DNA of 64,000 nucleotides from CAYZJB01 sp964478735 (GCA_964478735.1 CAYZJB010000011.1:1-64000); one strand, 5' to 3'. Positions 8,567-19,855 are shown, counted from the stretch's first letter. Made by a program: numbers and translations. Notes: a model not told the origin generated them from the sequence alone.

Positions 8567-9229
8567 TCACGCAACTAAAGTATTCGTCGTCAGGTTTTTC
8601 AATTTGGTGATACGTTCGGACGGACGGCTGGAGGCAAAAATATACGACCCGGCGACCAGGACGGTCGCTCCCGCCTTCAGAACCTTCAATCCCGTTTGAT
8701 CGGTAATTCCGCCGTCGACTTCGATCAGTATTTTACGGTGAGCGATCATGGCTTTGACGGCTCGGATCTTGTCGATCGTCGATTCCAGAAAACTCTGACC
8801 TCCGAAGCCTGGATTGACCGACATCAGGAGGATCAAATCGACGTCGTCGAGCACGTATTCGAGGGTGTGATGCGACGTGGCCGGATTGATCACCACACCG
8901 GCCCGGGCTCCGGATTCCCGGATCGCATGAAGCGTTCGCTGGAGGTGCGGACAGGCTTCCTGATGTACTGAAATAATATCGGCGCCGGCTTTGCGGAAAG
9001 CCTCGATGTAGCGGTCCGGTTCAGAGATCATCAGGTGAACGTCCAAGGGCAAATCCGTGATTTTGCGTACATGCTCGACGACGACCGGACCGATCGTGAT
9101 GTTGGGAACGAAATGTCCGTCCATGACGTCGACGTGAATCCAGTCCGCACCGGCTTTTTCGGCCATGCGAATGTCGCGTTCAAGATTGGCAAAATCCGCA
9201 GAGAGTATGGAAGGCGCAACGATCGGCAT
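8567..9229 (-). CDS. rpe: Ribulose-phosphate 3-epimerase
   Basis: This TIM-barrel enzyme interconverts ribulose 5-phosphate and xylulose 5-phosphate in the pentose phosphate pathway. From the ATG at 9229 it is 220 residues and begins MPIVAPSILSADFANLE, the normal family start. An earlier in-frame ATG would add 13 unrelated residues. Metal and active-site motifs are IHVDVMDGHFVPN, DVHLMIS, SVNPGFGGQSF and EVDGGIT. It is the first gene of the minus-strand run rpe, HcrB-like, TonB, SGNH, purD, amidase, and is divergent from the lipoprotein gene at 9340. Confidence 0.96.
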   Translation of the reverse strand: MPIVAPSILSADFANLERDIRMAEKAGADWIHVDVMDGHFVPNITIGPVVVEHVRKITDLPLDVHLMISEPDRYIEAFRKAGADIISVHQEACPHLQRTLHAIRESGARAGVVINPATSHHTLEYVLDDVDLILLMSVNPGFGGQSFLESTIDKIRAVKAMIAHRKILIEVDGGITDQTGLKVLKAGATVLVAGSYIFASSRPSERITKLKNLTTNTLVA

Positions 9230-9339
9230 AACGGAAAGAAACATAGAAAAAACATCCGCGAGAAGCAATCGTGAACGTGCACCGGTTAAACGTTTTATTT
9301 GACGGAGCGTCGAAACCTAAAAATAAGCTTGAGAATTTT

Positions 9340-10080
9340 ATGAGATGGACCCTGATTGGACTTTTCTGTTTCGGACTGTCCGCGTGCAAAACGATGGAAC
9401 TGACAAGCCGGTGGACGGAAACCCCCATAACGATTGACGGCAACGATGCAGAATGGGAATCCTCTCATCTTGCCGTCGACGGGGTGGGTCTGGTGGGCGT
9501 ACGTCATGACACGAACTATGTCTATCTCTGTCTGATTCCGGTCAACCGCCAACTCGGACGACAGATCATCATGAGCGGATTGAATATCTGGTTTGATACG
9601 ACGGCCAGCCAAAAACGTTTGTCAGGACTTCGGTATCCTGCCGGTATTCAACCCGGCATGATGAGGCCTTTTGGCGAACCGGATACCGCGGTGATGAACA
9701 AGGTCATCGCAGGGTCGTTGAATGAAGTCGATTTGCTCGGTGCAGACGATCTGACATCCAGGCGATTTCAACTGGTCGAACTCAAGGGCATCTCCGCGCG
9801 AACGTCGATCGTCAACGAAAAATTGATATGTGAGTTGCGCATTCCCCGACACGCCAATGATTACCTTACGCTTGGTCATTCAAATACCCTCGATCTCCTG
9901 ATCGAAACGCCCGAATTCAAACGTCCGGAAGGCGGTCCCTCATTTGGTGGACGCGGCGGGATACGGCCGGGTGGAATGGGTGACGGAGGGCGACCGGGTG
10001 ACATTAGACGAATGGAGATGCTGGAAAGGAAGGAGATCAAGATCTGGCTGCGAGTTTATCTGGCGTCGTCGAATTCCTGA
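9340..10080 (+). CDS. Putative lipoprotein with a carbohydrate-binding-like (CBM9-type) domain
   Basis: The ATG at 9340 starts a 246-residue protein whose N-terminus MRWTLIGLFCFGLSACK is a lipoprotein signal with lipobox LSAC. An upstream in-frame start would bury this signal, so it is rejected. After the lipobox, a segment opening with PITIDGNDAEWE is characteristic of the CBM9-like beta-sandwich found in many secreted proteins; the middle contains LNIWFDTT. The last 60 residues hold a glycine, proline and arginine-rich stretch with repeated GG pairs before a short amphipathic tail. Function is unknown; the protein is likely attached to the outer membrane. It is divergent from rpe and followed 87 bases later by the receiver-domain gene. 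Confidence 0.65.
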   Translation: MRWTLIGLFCFGLSACKTMELTSRWTETPITIDGNDAEWESSHLAVDGVGLVGVRHDTNYVYLCLIPVNRQLGRQIIMSGLNIWFDTTASQKRLSGLRYPAGIQPGMMRPFGEPDTAVMNKVIAGSLNEVDLLGADDLTSRRFQLVELKGISARTSIVNEKLICELRIPRHANDYLTLGHSNTLDLLIETPEFKRPEGGPSFGGRGGIRPGGMGDGGRPGDIRRMEMLERKEIKIWLRVYLASSNS

Positions 10081-10167
10081 TAGGCTTTACTACTGCCGGA
10101 TTTTTCGTCAATATCAGTCAGGCGTTGGTATGCTATTTTACTGATAATACAAGACTTCGAAGTAGGC

Positions 10168-10584
10168 ATGTCGATTGCAAATCAAATCGGCATGCGTAAA
10201 TTACCACAAATTCCGCCCTCTCACCCGGGCATCAAAGACCGGGTGCTGGTTGTCGATTCCGAACGGCTGATGGCACGTGTCACGCGACGCATCCTCGAAG
10301 ACCAGGGTTATGTCATCGACGAAGCGCTTTCAACCGCTGAGGCGTTTGAAGCCATGGTTCGATGTCACTACCGTAGCATCCTGATCGACGATTCGATCGA
10401 TGAAATTGAGATGAAAGGTTTTTTGGGTGCAATTCGCAAGCTTGTCGGATACCAAGAGCCGATCGTGATTTTGTCCGACCGAACTTTCCATATTGACCCC
10501 AAAATCACTCCAGTCGTTTTTCTGCAAAAACCATTTACGTACGACGAACTCGTCAATCTCCTCGAGTTGATCGAAAAGATATAG
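10168..10584 (+). CDS. Stand-alone response-regulator receiver domain protein
   Basis: This 138-residue protein consists of a 24-residue N-terminal extension and a single CheY-like receiver domain. The acidic pocket is D30/E32 (VLVVDSE), the phosphoacceptor is D74 (SILIDDS), the conserved Ser is S103 (VILSD) and the Lys is K121 (FLQKPF). No output domain is fused, so it must act through a protein partner or as part of a phosphorelay. No histidine kinase is adjacent; the nearest one in the window is at 49785-53180 and lacks its own receiver, but any link is speculation. A GAAGTAGG ribosome binding site precedes the ATG. It lies just upstream of the thiC riboswitch region. Confidence 0.85.
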   Translation: MSIANQIGMRKLPQIPPSHPGIKDRVLVVDSERLMARVTRRILEDQGYVIDEALSTAEAFEAMVRCHYRSILIDDSIDEIEMKGFLGAIRKLVGYQEPIVILSDRTFHIDPKITPVVFLQKPFTYDELVNLLELIEKI

Positions 10585-10653
10585 ACCTTTTCCGCTCGTT
10601 CCGATTCCCTGTTTTAGAAAATTATTTGACCAGAGGTTTGTAGGAACCCAGGC

Positions 10654-10682
10654 TTGCGTTCCACGAAACGGCCCGGTATATT
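10654..10682 (+). promoter_or_regulatory. Probable promoter of the thiC transcript
   Basis: TTGCGT (10654-10659) and TATATT (10677-10682) are separated by 17 bases. Transcription from here would start just before the TPP aptamer, as a thiC leader needs. Confidence 0.55.
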
Positions 10683-10698
10683 GTGCTGTTCTTTGAAA

Positions 10699-10823
10699 AG
10701 ATTTCGGGGTGGGGTTGAAGCTGTCCGGTCGATCCTGGCGACGCCCGCTCAGTCACAATCCCTGAGATCATACCCATACCACCTGATCCGGGTCATGCCG
10801 GCGTAGGGAATTCGAAATTTCAT
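10699..10823 (+). promoter_or_regulatory. TPP riboswitch (THI element)
   Basis: The conserved core of the thiamine pyrophosphate aptamer is plain: GGGGT near 10706, CTGAGA near 10762, ACCC soon after, then CCTGATCCGGGTCATGCC and GCGTAGGGA (10801-10809). Flanking bases GATTTCG and CGAAATT can close the P1 helix. The P3 arm between GGGGT and CTGAGA is long. A terminator hairpin follows at once and thiC lies downstream, so high TPP should end transcription before thiC. Confidence 0.95.
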
Positions 10824-10824
10824 A

Positions 10825-10849
10825 AAGCCGTCTTCCCGACGGCTTTTTT
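10825..10849 (+). terminator. Riboswitch-controlled intrinsic terminator before thiC
   Basis: Perfect 8-bp stem AAGCCGTC (10825-10832) and GACGGCTT (10838-10845) with loop TTCCC and a T run to 10849. It sits directly after the TPP aptamer and 25 bases before the thiC start, so it is the expression platform. Confidence 0.92.
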
Positions 10850-10874
10850 GTTGATCCTATTGAAAGGTTCGATC

Positions 10875-12731
<1,857 letters not shown>

Positions 12732-12918
12732 TGCAGTATCGGCACCAGTTGCTTCTGCCAGCGACTTTGTAAGAGGTGATACGCCGGCTGAGTTATAATT
12801 TTCTCCCAAATCACGTCCAAACTGTGCGAATCCTGACCTCTGTCCTTGATTTTTGACCACAAATCCGGCATTTTGCGGCATCCAGGCAGATAAATATCAT
12901 ATTTTCTAGGAGATTACG

Positions 12919-14739
12919 ATGGATGCCCCTTCTTATGTCAAAAACCAAGACCTAATTTTTTGGGTCAGGGAAATGGCCAACCTGTGTAAACCCGATAATA
13001 TTTACTGGTGCGATGGCTCTGAGGAGGAATATAACCGGCTCTGCGAGGCCCTCGTGACCTCCGGTACGTTCAAAAAACTCAACCCGCAGAAAAAACCCAA
13101 TTCCTACATCGCTTTTTCCGATCCAGGTGACGTCGCCCGCGTCGAAGACCGCACGTTCATCTGCAGCAAACGCAAAGACGACGCCGGTCCGACCAACAAC
13201 TGGATGGATCCGGCCGAAATGAAGGCGAAACTTAATAAAGTTTACGATGGCTGCATGAAGGGCCGAACGATGTACGTCATCCCGTTTTCCATGGGCCCGA
13301 TCGGTTCCCCGATCTCGCACATCGGTATCGAAATCACAGACTCGGCCTACGTCGTGGTCAACATGCGCATCATGACGCGAATGGGCAAAAAGGTCATCGA
13401 AACTCTGGGCAATGGAACATACGTCAAGGCTCTGCATTCCGTCGGAGCGCCGCTGGCTCCCGGACAGAAGGACGTCCCCTGGCCGTGCAATAAAGAAAAA
13501 TACATTGTCCATTTTCCGGAAGAACGTTCCATCATGTCATACGGCAGCGGTTATGGCGGCAATGCGCTGCTGGGAAAAAAATGTTTCGCGCTCCGAATCG
13601 CCTCCGTCATGGCGCGCGATCAGGGCTGGCTGGCGGAACACATGCTGATCCTCGGCGTGCAATCGCCGGAAGGAAAAAAGACCTATGTCGGTGCGGCATT
13701 TCCCAGCGCGTGCGGCAAGACCAATTTTGCCATGCTGATTCCGCCGAAGGCGATCGAAGGCTGGAAAGTAACGACGGTCGGCGACGATATCGCGTGGATC
13801 AAACCGGACGAGCACGGCAACCTGTACGCGATCAATCCCGAGGCGGGACTTTTCGGCGTCGCCCCGGGAACGAATGAAAAGACCAATCCGAACGCGATGG
13901 CATCGTTGTCCAGAAATTCGATTTTCACCAACGTGGCGCTGACCAAGGACGGCGACGTATGGTGGGAAGGCCTGACGGATAAAGCACCGGACGGTCTGAC
14001 GGACTGGCAGGGCAAGCCGTACGATCCGTCGTCGGGAAAACCCGCCGCTCATCCCAATGCGCGGTTTACCGCGCCGGCGAGCCAGTGTCCGAGCATCGAT
14101 CCCGACTGGGAAAATCCGAAAGGTGTACATATCCAGGCGTTTATTTTTGGCGGGCGGCGCGCCTCGACCGTGCCCCTCGTCTATCAGGCGTTCAACTGGA
14201 ACTTCGGAGTCTACCTCGCCGCCACCATGGGTTCGGAAACCACGGCCGCCGCTGCTGGCGCCGTCGGCGTCGTCCGACGCGATCCGTTTGCCATGTTGCC
14301 CTTTATGGGTTATCATGCCGCCGATTATTTCAATCACTGGCTCAACTTCGGCCGCAATCTACCCAGTCCTCCAAGGATTTTTGGTGTCAACTGGTTCCGC
14401 AAAAGCGACGACGGAAAATTCCTGTGGCCCGGCTACAGTGACAACATGCGTATCTTGAAATGGATCGTTGAGCGCGTACACGGCGAAGCCTACGCGATCG
14501 AAAGTCCGCTCGGCTGGGTACCGAAATACGACGACATCGACTGGCGCGGGATGAATTATTCCCAGGAAGCCTTCAGCAAAGCCATGTCGATCGACCGTGA
14601 ACTCTGGAAAAATGAAATTCTCTCGCACCAGGAGCTGTTCACGAAGCTCTATGATAAACTTCCGAAAGAATTTATCTGGATGCGGGAGCTGATTCTCTCG
14701 GCGCTCTGGCGTTCACCGGAGAAATGGGAATTGGAATAA
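12919..14739 (+). CDS. pckG: Phosphoenolpyruvate carboxykinase (GTP)
   Basis: This 606-residue enzyme converts oxaloacetate and GTP to phosphoenolpyruvate, CO2 and GDP in gluconeogenesis. It is the GTP type rather than the ATP type, shown by its length, the substrate loop GPIGSPISHIG, the P-loop FPSACGKTNFAM with the reactive cysteine typical of GTP enzymes, GDDIAWI, and the HIQAFIFGGRRASTVPLV block. An AGGAG site precedes the ATG at 12919, and a strong terminator follows at 14758, so it is probably a single-gene transcript. The 187 bases between thiC and this gene hold no further gene that I can see. Confidence 0.97.
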   Translation: MDAPSYVKNQDLIFWVREMANLCKPDNIYWCDGSEEEYNRLCEALVTSGTFKKLNPQKKPNSYIAFSDPGDVARVEDRTFICSKRKDDAGPTNNWMDPAEMKAKLNKVYDGCMKGRTMYVIPFSMGPIGSPISHIGIEITDSAYVVVNMRIMTRMGKKVIETLGNGTYVKALHSVGAPLAPGQKDVPWPCNKEKYIVHFPEERSIMSYGSGYGGNALLGKKCFALRIASVMARDQGWLAEHMLILGVQSPEGKKTYVGAAFPSACGKTNFAMLIPPKAIEGWKVTTVGDDIAWIKPDEHGNLYAINPEAGLFGVAPGTNEKTNPNAMASLSRNSIFTNVALTKDGDVWWEGLTDKAPDGLTDWQGKPYDPSSGKPAAHPNARFTAPASQCPSIDPDWENPKGVHIQAFIFGGRRASTVPLVYQAFNWNFGVYLAATMGSETTAAAAGAVGVVRRDPFAMLPFMGYHAADYFNHWLNFGRNLPSPPRIFGVNWFRKSDDGKFLWPGYSDNMRILKWIVERVHGEAYAIESPLGWVPKYDDIDWRGMNYSQEAFSKAMSIDRELWKNEILSHQELFTKLYDKLPKEFIWMRELILSALWRSPEKWELE

Positions 14740-14757
14740 CGGTCGTTTTTACTCAAA

Positions 14758-14784
14758 AAGGCTGCCAACCGGCGGCCTTTTTTT
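14758..14784 (+). terminator. Intrinsic terminator of pckG
   Basis: Stem AAGGCTGCC (14758-14766) pairs with GGCGGCCTT (14771-14779) with one G-T pair and a 4-nt loop, followed by T bases to 14784. Confidence 0.9.
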
Positions 14785-14862
14785 GTGCGATTTCATGGTC
14801 AACTGTGTTGATTCCGAGAGCAAAACAATCTATCTTCAGCCATTAAAACACAAGGGGTTACG

Positions 14863-15900
14863 GTGATTGCGAGCTGGGCCTATTCCGAATTGGAAGAACT
14901 TTCGTCGAAATTGCGTCAGGTCGAAAATCTTGAGATTGAGAATCCATTCTTTCCCACATACAAGTTTTTTAAGCATAAACTTGCGTCGGTAAACTCAGTC
15001 CATAAACTCAAGAATAAGCTCGGTTCCTGGACTGTCCTTCTTGATGCTCATTCGATTTCAATCCGGAACGCATCCGTGCTTGCCGTCGGATGTGGTTGCG
15101 GGTTAGAATGCGTTTATCTTCGTTTTCTCGGAGCGAGAGAAGTTGTCGGTCTCGAGGCCGATCCCATGTTTACGACCGGAATGGATCGCCTTTTTGAGAG
15201 TTTGCAGGTAAAAAATGAAGTCAGGCCGTTATTGCAAGATATTCACCGCTATGACGATATAGACCGGTATGATGTCATCATAACCGTAGACGCCGTCTCA
15301 CACATGTATGATTATCAACTGTATCTCAAACAGTGTTATCGACTCCTTAAAAAATCTGGACGTCTGTTGATAGTAGATGACAATAATAAACTAAATTATC
15401 TCCGTCGCCGTGAGGTTGTTCAGATATGGGAAAACTGGGAGAAAAGGGGTTCGACCTATGAAGATCAGGCGGGGGCGATCCGGCACATCAACTCCTATGA
15501 AGAAGACCGCTTTGAATTTATCCGCAATGAAAATCCGGAATTACCTGCTGACGTTTGCCGCATGTTGGCCCAACATACCTCCGGGTTGCGCCGAACTGAA
15601 ATTCGCAATGCCGTTGGTGAATATATAAGAAGCCGTCAACCGCCCCGCTATAAATACGTAAGGGGAACCATGGCTTATGATTCAAGGCTCGACATGCCAA
15701 AAGAGATTCAGTTTAATCCATACACGTTCGCTCGTGTCATGAGCCGTCTGAGATTTCGAAATGTCGTGCATATGCCTGGACTCATCCGACCTTCATCGGT
15801 AAGTCGCCGCGTGTTGTTGCGAATGATAGTTTTTTTTAAATTTATTGCTTACATCACTTATTCAAAGGGGTTTTCAATTTCCGGATCGAAAGAAGGGTGA
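14863..15900 (+). CDS. Class I SAM-dependent methyltransferase
   Basis: A 345-residue protein with a Rossmann methyltransferase domain at about residues 65-170: motif I VLAVGCGCGLECVYLR, motif II VVGLEADPMF, the post-motif DVIITVDAVSHMYDY and the LKKSGRLLIVDDNN strand. The 60-residue N-terminal and 170-residue C-terminal extensions are unfamiliar; the C-terminus is rich in arginine and ends in a hydrophobic stretch. The start is GTG at 14863, preceded by AAGGGG. The codon use looks more AT-rich than in pckG and gcvT on either side, which suggests transfer, and the gene is preceded by the pckG terminator. The type resembles methyltransferases of polysaccharide clusters, but the substrate is unknown. 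Confidence 0.75.
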   Translation: MIASWAYSELEELSSKLRQVENLEIENPFFPTYKFFKHKLASVNSVHKLKNKLGSWTVLLDAHSISIRNASVLAVGCGCGLECVYLRFLGAREVVGLEADPMFTTGMDRLFESLQVKNEVRPLLQDIHRYDDIDRYDVIITVDAVSHMYDYQLYLKQCYRLLKKSGRLLIVDDNNKLNYLRRREVVQIWENWEKRGSTYEDQAGAIRHINSYEEDRFEFIRNENPELPADVCRMLAQHTSGLRRTEIRNAVGEYIRSRQPPRYKYVRGTMAYDSRLDMPKEIQFNPYTFARVMSRLRFRNVVHMPGLIRPSSVSRRVLLRMIVFFKFIAYITYSKGFSISGSKEG

Positions 15901-15952
15901 GATGGTCAACGTTTCGTGGATTCTTTAACATAATAAGGAGTTGCAGCAACAA

Positions 15953-17044
15953 GTGAAAAAAACTCCATTCTATGATTTTCATGTCGCCGCCGGGGCCAAA
16001 ATGGTCGAATTCGGCGGGTACATGATGCCCGTGCGCTACGATGGCGACATCGTCGAGCATCAACGCGTGCGTACCGGCGTCGGCATGTTCGACGTCTCTC
16101 ACATGGGCGAATTTATCGTGACGGGAGACGGGGCTTTGGATTTTTTGCAGAAGGTGACGGTCAATGACGTTTCGAAACTTGAAATCCATCAGGCCCAGTA
16201 TTCCGCGATGTGCAAACCCGACGGAGGCATCGTGGACGACTTGATCGTGTATCGTTATCCCGATAAGTACATGCTGGTCGTGAACGCGTCCAACCTCGAA
16301 AAAGATTTCGCGTGGTTGAAATCGAATGGCCCGTCGAATGTAAAGCTGGAAAACGTCAGCGACCGGATTGCGCTGCTGGCGATTCAGGGTCCTAAATCCA
16401 AAGACCTTGTGCAATCCATCGCGGACATCGACGTCGGTGCGATCAAATTCTACTGGTTCAACGAAGGCCGAATCGCCGGCACTCCCGTCACGATCAGCCG
16501 AACGGGGTATACCGGAGAGCGTGGATACGAATTGTATTTCGACGCGACATATGCATCGTCGATATGGCAGACCGTGATGAAAGCAGGCGAAAAATTCAAT
16601 CTCGGCCTGTGCGGTCTCGGCGCGCGGGACACGTTGCGTCTGGAAATGAACTACCGGCTCTACGGCAACGACATCGATGAAACGACGAATCCTCTCGAAG
16701 CTTCGCTCGGCTGGATCACGAAATTGAAAAAAGGGGATTTCATCGGGCTCGACGTTTTGCAAAAAGCGAAAAGCGAAGGCTTAAAACGTAAACTCGTCGG
16801 ACTTGAAATCGAAGGGAAGATTCCGGCGCGTCACGGATACGACGTGATGGTGGGCTGCGCAAAAATCGGTACGATCGCCAGCGGAACGTTTTCACCGACG
16901 CTACAAAAAGCGATCGCCACGGCGTACGTGGAAACTCCGTATGCGGAAAACGGGACGGCGCTGGTCGTCAATGCCCGTGGGCGCGACATCTCGGCCCGGG
17001 TCGTTCCAACGCCTTTTTATCCCGGCGATCCCAGTAAGGATTGA
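15953..17044 (+). CDS. gcvT: Aminomethyltransferase (glycine cleavage T protein)
   Basis: The T protein of the glycine cleavage system takes the aminomethyl group from the lipoylated H protein, releases ammonia and forms methylene-tetrahydrofolate. With the GTG at 15953 it is 363 residues and begins with KKTPFYDFHVAAGAKMVEF, the normal family N-terminus. The folate-binding and catalytic motifs DVSHMGE, RTGYTGERGYEL and GLGARDTLRLE are present. An AAGGAG lies 12 bases before the GTG; a TTG at 15941 is too close to it. The other gcv genes are absent from the window. It overlaps ftsK by one base (TGATG). Confidence 0.94.
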   Translation: MKKTPFYDFHVAAGAKMVEFGGYMMPVRYDGDIVEHQRVRTGVGMFDVSHMGEFIVTGDGALDFLQKVTVNDVSKLEIHQAQYSAMCKPDGGIVDDLIVYRYPDKYMLVVNASNLEKDFAWLKSNGPSNVKLENVSDRIALLAIQGPKSKDLVQSIADIDVGAIKFYWFNEGRIAGTPVTISRTGYTGERGYELYFDATYASSIWQTVMKAGEKFNLGLCGLGARDTLRLEMNYRLYGNDIDETTNPLEASLGWITKLKKGDFIGLDVLQKAKSEGLKRKLVGLEIEGKIPARHGYDVMVGCAKIGTIASGTFSPTLQKAIATAYVETPYAENGTALVVNARGRDISARVVPTPFYPGDPSKD

Positions 17045-19833
17045 TGGCCCCCAAAAAGAAAAATACCAAGCCGGCGTCGAAATCCACAAAACCATCACCG
17101 CCCCCTCAGGGGCTGAGTCCGAAGGCCAAACAGGAAATCATGGGTCTGGTCGTGATGGCGTTGTCCGTACTGACGATCCTGGCCCTCGTGTCGCATCATC
17201 CGACCGAACAACCCGCGCATATTGCCGCGTTGAGGGAAGCGGACAAGCTGGGCAACGTGCTTGGAACTTTCGGTGCGTACCTATCTTTTTTTCTCGTCAC
17301 CTACACATTCGGTTATGCATTTGTGGCCGTTCCGATCCTGACATTGGCTTACGGATGGTTGACGCTGACGCATCGGCCGTTGGGAATTGCCAACCGCTTT
17401 GCTTTTTACCTGTTGACCGCCATGGTTCTAATCGCGACATGGCTGGCGATTCCAGGCAGTTTGCGCGGCCAGGAAAACTGGCAATGGTCCGGCTTGATCG
17501 GCGGGATGCTGTCGTTTAAGCTGTACCAGATGTTCGGGGCCGTCGGCTGCGCGGCCATCTGGAGCCTCCTGTCCGTCGTCTGGATCATTCTGGTCACGCG
17601 CGTCAGCATCTCGGATGTCATTCCGGTTGTGTCCGCAGGGCTGGGGAAATTGATCAACGGTTTTCGTGGCGTGATTCCACAAAAGTCGGGTGAGGTCGGC
17701 AGTCCCGACGGCGATCTCGTGCCGGAGTATTTGCAGGAAACTCCGGATGAGGACGTGGTAGAAAAACCGCAGATAAAAAAAGACCCGGTTCCCGCGATCA
17801 AACAGGATTCCGTCAAGGTGGCACCGGCTCAAACCCAATCGACGGAAGCGCCAAAAACGGAAACGGTAAAACCCGTCGTCAAAACGCCGACGGACGTCGG
17901 ACTGGCGATGGACACGGGGCTGGTACAGGATCTCAAATCGATCGGACACGTCAACAAACATTTCAGCCTAAAAAAGTCGGAGACCGGGGCACAGACCCTA
18001 CAGCCTTCGGTAGAAACCGCCGCCGACACGACACAAAAAGATGTCGAGCCGACGGCCGAAGATCTCAACGTGACGCCGTCCGATTTCCGCGCCCTCGCCA
18101 AAAGCGCGTTCGACGAAGAAGTCGCTGGCATTCAGCCCACGGACCCGGTCAAGCCAAAGGTTAACGAACCGGTCTTTCCTGTCGTGACCGATGAGCCGGT
18201 ACCTCCGGAAACGGCGAACGAGATCGTCGATCATTCTACGACTGCCGATGACGAACCCTCCGTCGAAGTGAAACCGGCTCCGAAAGAAAAAGAAAAAAAA
18301 TCAATCGATTTCGACAAGGCCAATTCCGCCGCGCGCAGCAAATACCGTTCGCCGTCGCTCGATCTGCTGGAAGAAACGCAGGAAGAACAGAAATTGTCCG
18401 ACGACGACATTTTGGAACTGGACGCGAAGATCGAGCAGATCGTTCAAACCCTAAAGGAGTTTGGGATCGAAACGCGGGTGGCGTCGACGGAATACCGGGG
18501 CCCGGTCGTGGCGATTTACCAGCTCGAACTGCCGTCAGGTCTCAAGATCTCGAAGATCACGGGACTCGAGGACGAAATCGCGCTCGCCCTCAAAGTGAAA
18601 TCCGTCCGCATGGTGCCGGTGGCCTCCAAGGGTACGATCCAGGTGGAAATTCCAAAACCGCGATCGACGCCCGTGCTGATCCGCAGTCTTTTTGAAGACA
18701 AGTCGTTCCGTCAGGCCAAACAAAAATACCGGCTGGGTCTGGCCCTCGGCAAAACGATCGACGGGGTCAGTCACATCGAAGATCTCGCGAAGATGCCGCA
18801 TCTGCTCATTGCCGGTACGACCGGATCGGGAAAATCCGTCGGCGTCAATTCCATGATCACGTCGCTGCTGTATCAATTCGACCCGTCGGAAGTTAAGTTC
18901 ATCATGATCGATCCGAAAAAAGTCGAACTGGCGCTCTACCGGAACCTGAAAAATCATCACCTGATTTGCCTGCGAAATCAGCACGGCGAGTTGATCGAAG
19001 ACGTGATCACGCGACCGGAGAACGCAAAATTGATGTTGAACGCGCTCGTTCAGGAGATGGAACTGCGTTACGAAAAGCTTGCCCACGCGAACGTTCGGAA
19101 CATCGACGACTACAACCGCCGGTGGCAGGAGGGGCGGATGCCGACGGACGAGAAATTCGACCATCATAAAATGGAGTACATCATCGCGATCATCGACGAG
19201 CTGGCCGATCTCATGATGACGGCGCCGCGCGAGATCGAGACCTCGATCACGCGGCTGGCCCAGATGGCCCGCGCGGTCGGGATCCATCTCGTCGTGGCCA
19301 CGCAGCGACCGTCGGTCGACGTTCTGACCGGATTGATCAAGGCCAATTTTCCGGCCCGGATCGCGTATCAGGTGCGAAGCAAAATCGACTCGCGTACGAT
19401 CCTCGACATGTCCGGAGCGGAACAACTGCTCGGCAAGGGCGACATGTTGTATTTGCCCCCGGGACACATGCCGATTCGCATTCAAAACGCATTTACATCG
19501 ACGCACGAAACCGAGCAGATCGTGGATTATATCCGCCGCATGCCGCCGTTTCCCCGGCGCGACTTCGCGATCAAGGAAGAAGCGCGCGAGGACATCAACG
19601 GTGAAGGGGACGTCGGTTCTTTCGACGCCTTGTTCAACGAGGCGCTGGACATCGTGATCAAATTCAACCAGGGTTCCGCGTCGCTGCTTCAGCGGAGGTT
19701 GAGTATCGGGTACGCACGGGCGGCGCGAATCGTGGATCAGCTGGAACGGGCGGGTGTCGTCGGGCCGCCGGAAGGCGGCAAGCCGAGGCAGGTCCTGATC
19801 ACGGAAGATCAGGCGGCCATGTTCAAAATATAG
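17044..19833 (+). CDS. ftsK: DNA translocase FtsK/SpoIIIE
   Basis: A 929-residue septal DNA pump that moves chromosomes through the closing septum and assists dimer resolution. The first 200 residues hold four or five membrane segments. Residues about 210-440 form a proline, lysine and threonine-rich linker. The motor domain has Walker A GTTGSGKSVGVNSM, Walker B IIAIIDELADLMM, and LVVATQRPSVDVLTGLIKAN. The last 70 residues are the winged-helix gamma domain that reads DNA polarity signals (SASLLQRRLSIGYARA). The insertion around HHLICLRNQHGELIED resembles that in Bacteroidota FtsK. Its ATG overlaps the gcvT stop as TGATG, so translation is likely coupled. Confidence 0.96.
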   Translation: MAPKKKNTKPASKSTKPSPPPQGLSPKAKQEIMGLVVMALSVLTILALVSHHPTEQPAHIAALREADKLGNVLGTFGAYLSFFLVTYTFGYAFVAVPILTLAYGWLTLTHRPLGIANRFAFYLLTAMVLIATWLAIPGSLRGQENWQWSGLIGGMLSFKLYQMFGAVGCAAIWSLLSVVWIILVTRVSISDVIPVVSAGLGKLINGFRGVIPQKSGEVGSPDGDLVPEYLQETPDEDVVEKPQIKKDPVPAIKQDSVKVAPAQTQSTEAPKTETVKPVVKTPTDVGLAMDTGLVQDLKSIGHVNKHFSLKKSETGAQTLQPSVETAADTTQKDVEPTAEDLNVTPSDFRALAKSAFDEEVAGIQPTDPVKPKVNEPVFPVVTDEPVPPETANEIVDHSTTADDEPSVEVKPAPKEKEKKSIDFDKANSAARSKYRSPSLDLLEETQEEQKLSDDDILELDAKIEQIVQTLKEFGIETRVASTEYRGPVVAIYQLELPSGLKISKITGLEDEIALALKVKSVRMVPVASKGTIQVEIPKPRSTPVLIRSLFEDKSFRQAKQKYRLGLALGKTIDGVSHIEDLAKMPHLLIAGTTGSGKSVGVNSMITSLLYQFDPSEVKFIMIDPKKVELALYRNLKNHHLICLRNQHGELIEDVITRPENAKLMLNALVQEMELRYEKLAHANVRNIDDYNRRWQEGRMPTDEKFDHHKMEYIIAIIDELADLMMTAPREIETSITRLAQMARAVGIHLVVATQRPSVDVLTGLIKANFPARIAYQVRSKIDSRTILDMSGAEQLLGKGDMLYLPPGHMPIRIQNAFTSTHETEQIVDYIRRMPPFPRRDFAIKEEAREDINGEGDVGSFDALFNEALDIVIKFNQGSASLLQRRLSIGYARAARIVDQLERAGVVGPPEGGKPRQVLITEDQAAMFKI

Positions 19834-19855
19834 AGTTCATTTTAATATTTATCTG

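Noticed and set aside
12732..12918. Promoter for pckG
   Set aside because: TTGACC and TATAAT-like words occur, but no pair has acceptable spacing, so none is annotated.
18535..19506. 323-codon minus-strand frame opposite ftsK
   Set aside because: Antisense to the FtsK motor domain, with no recognisable motif.
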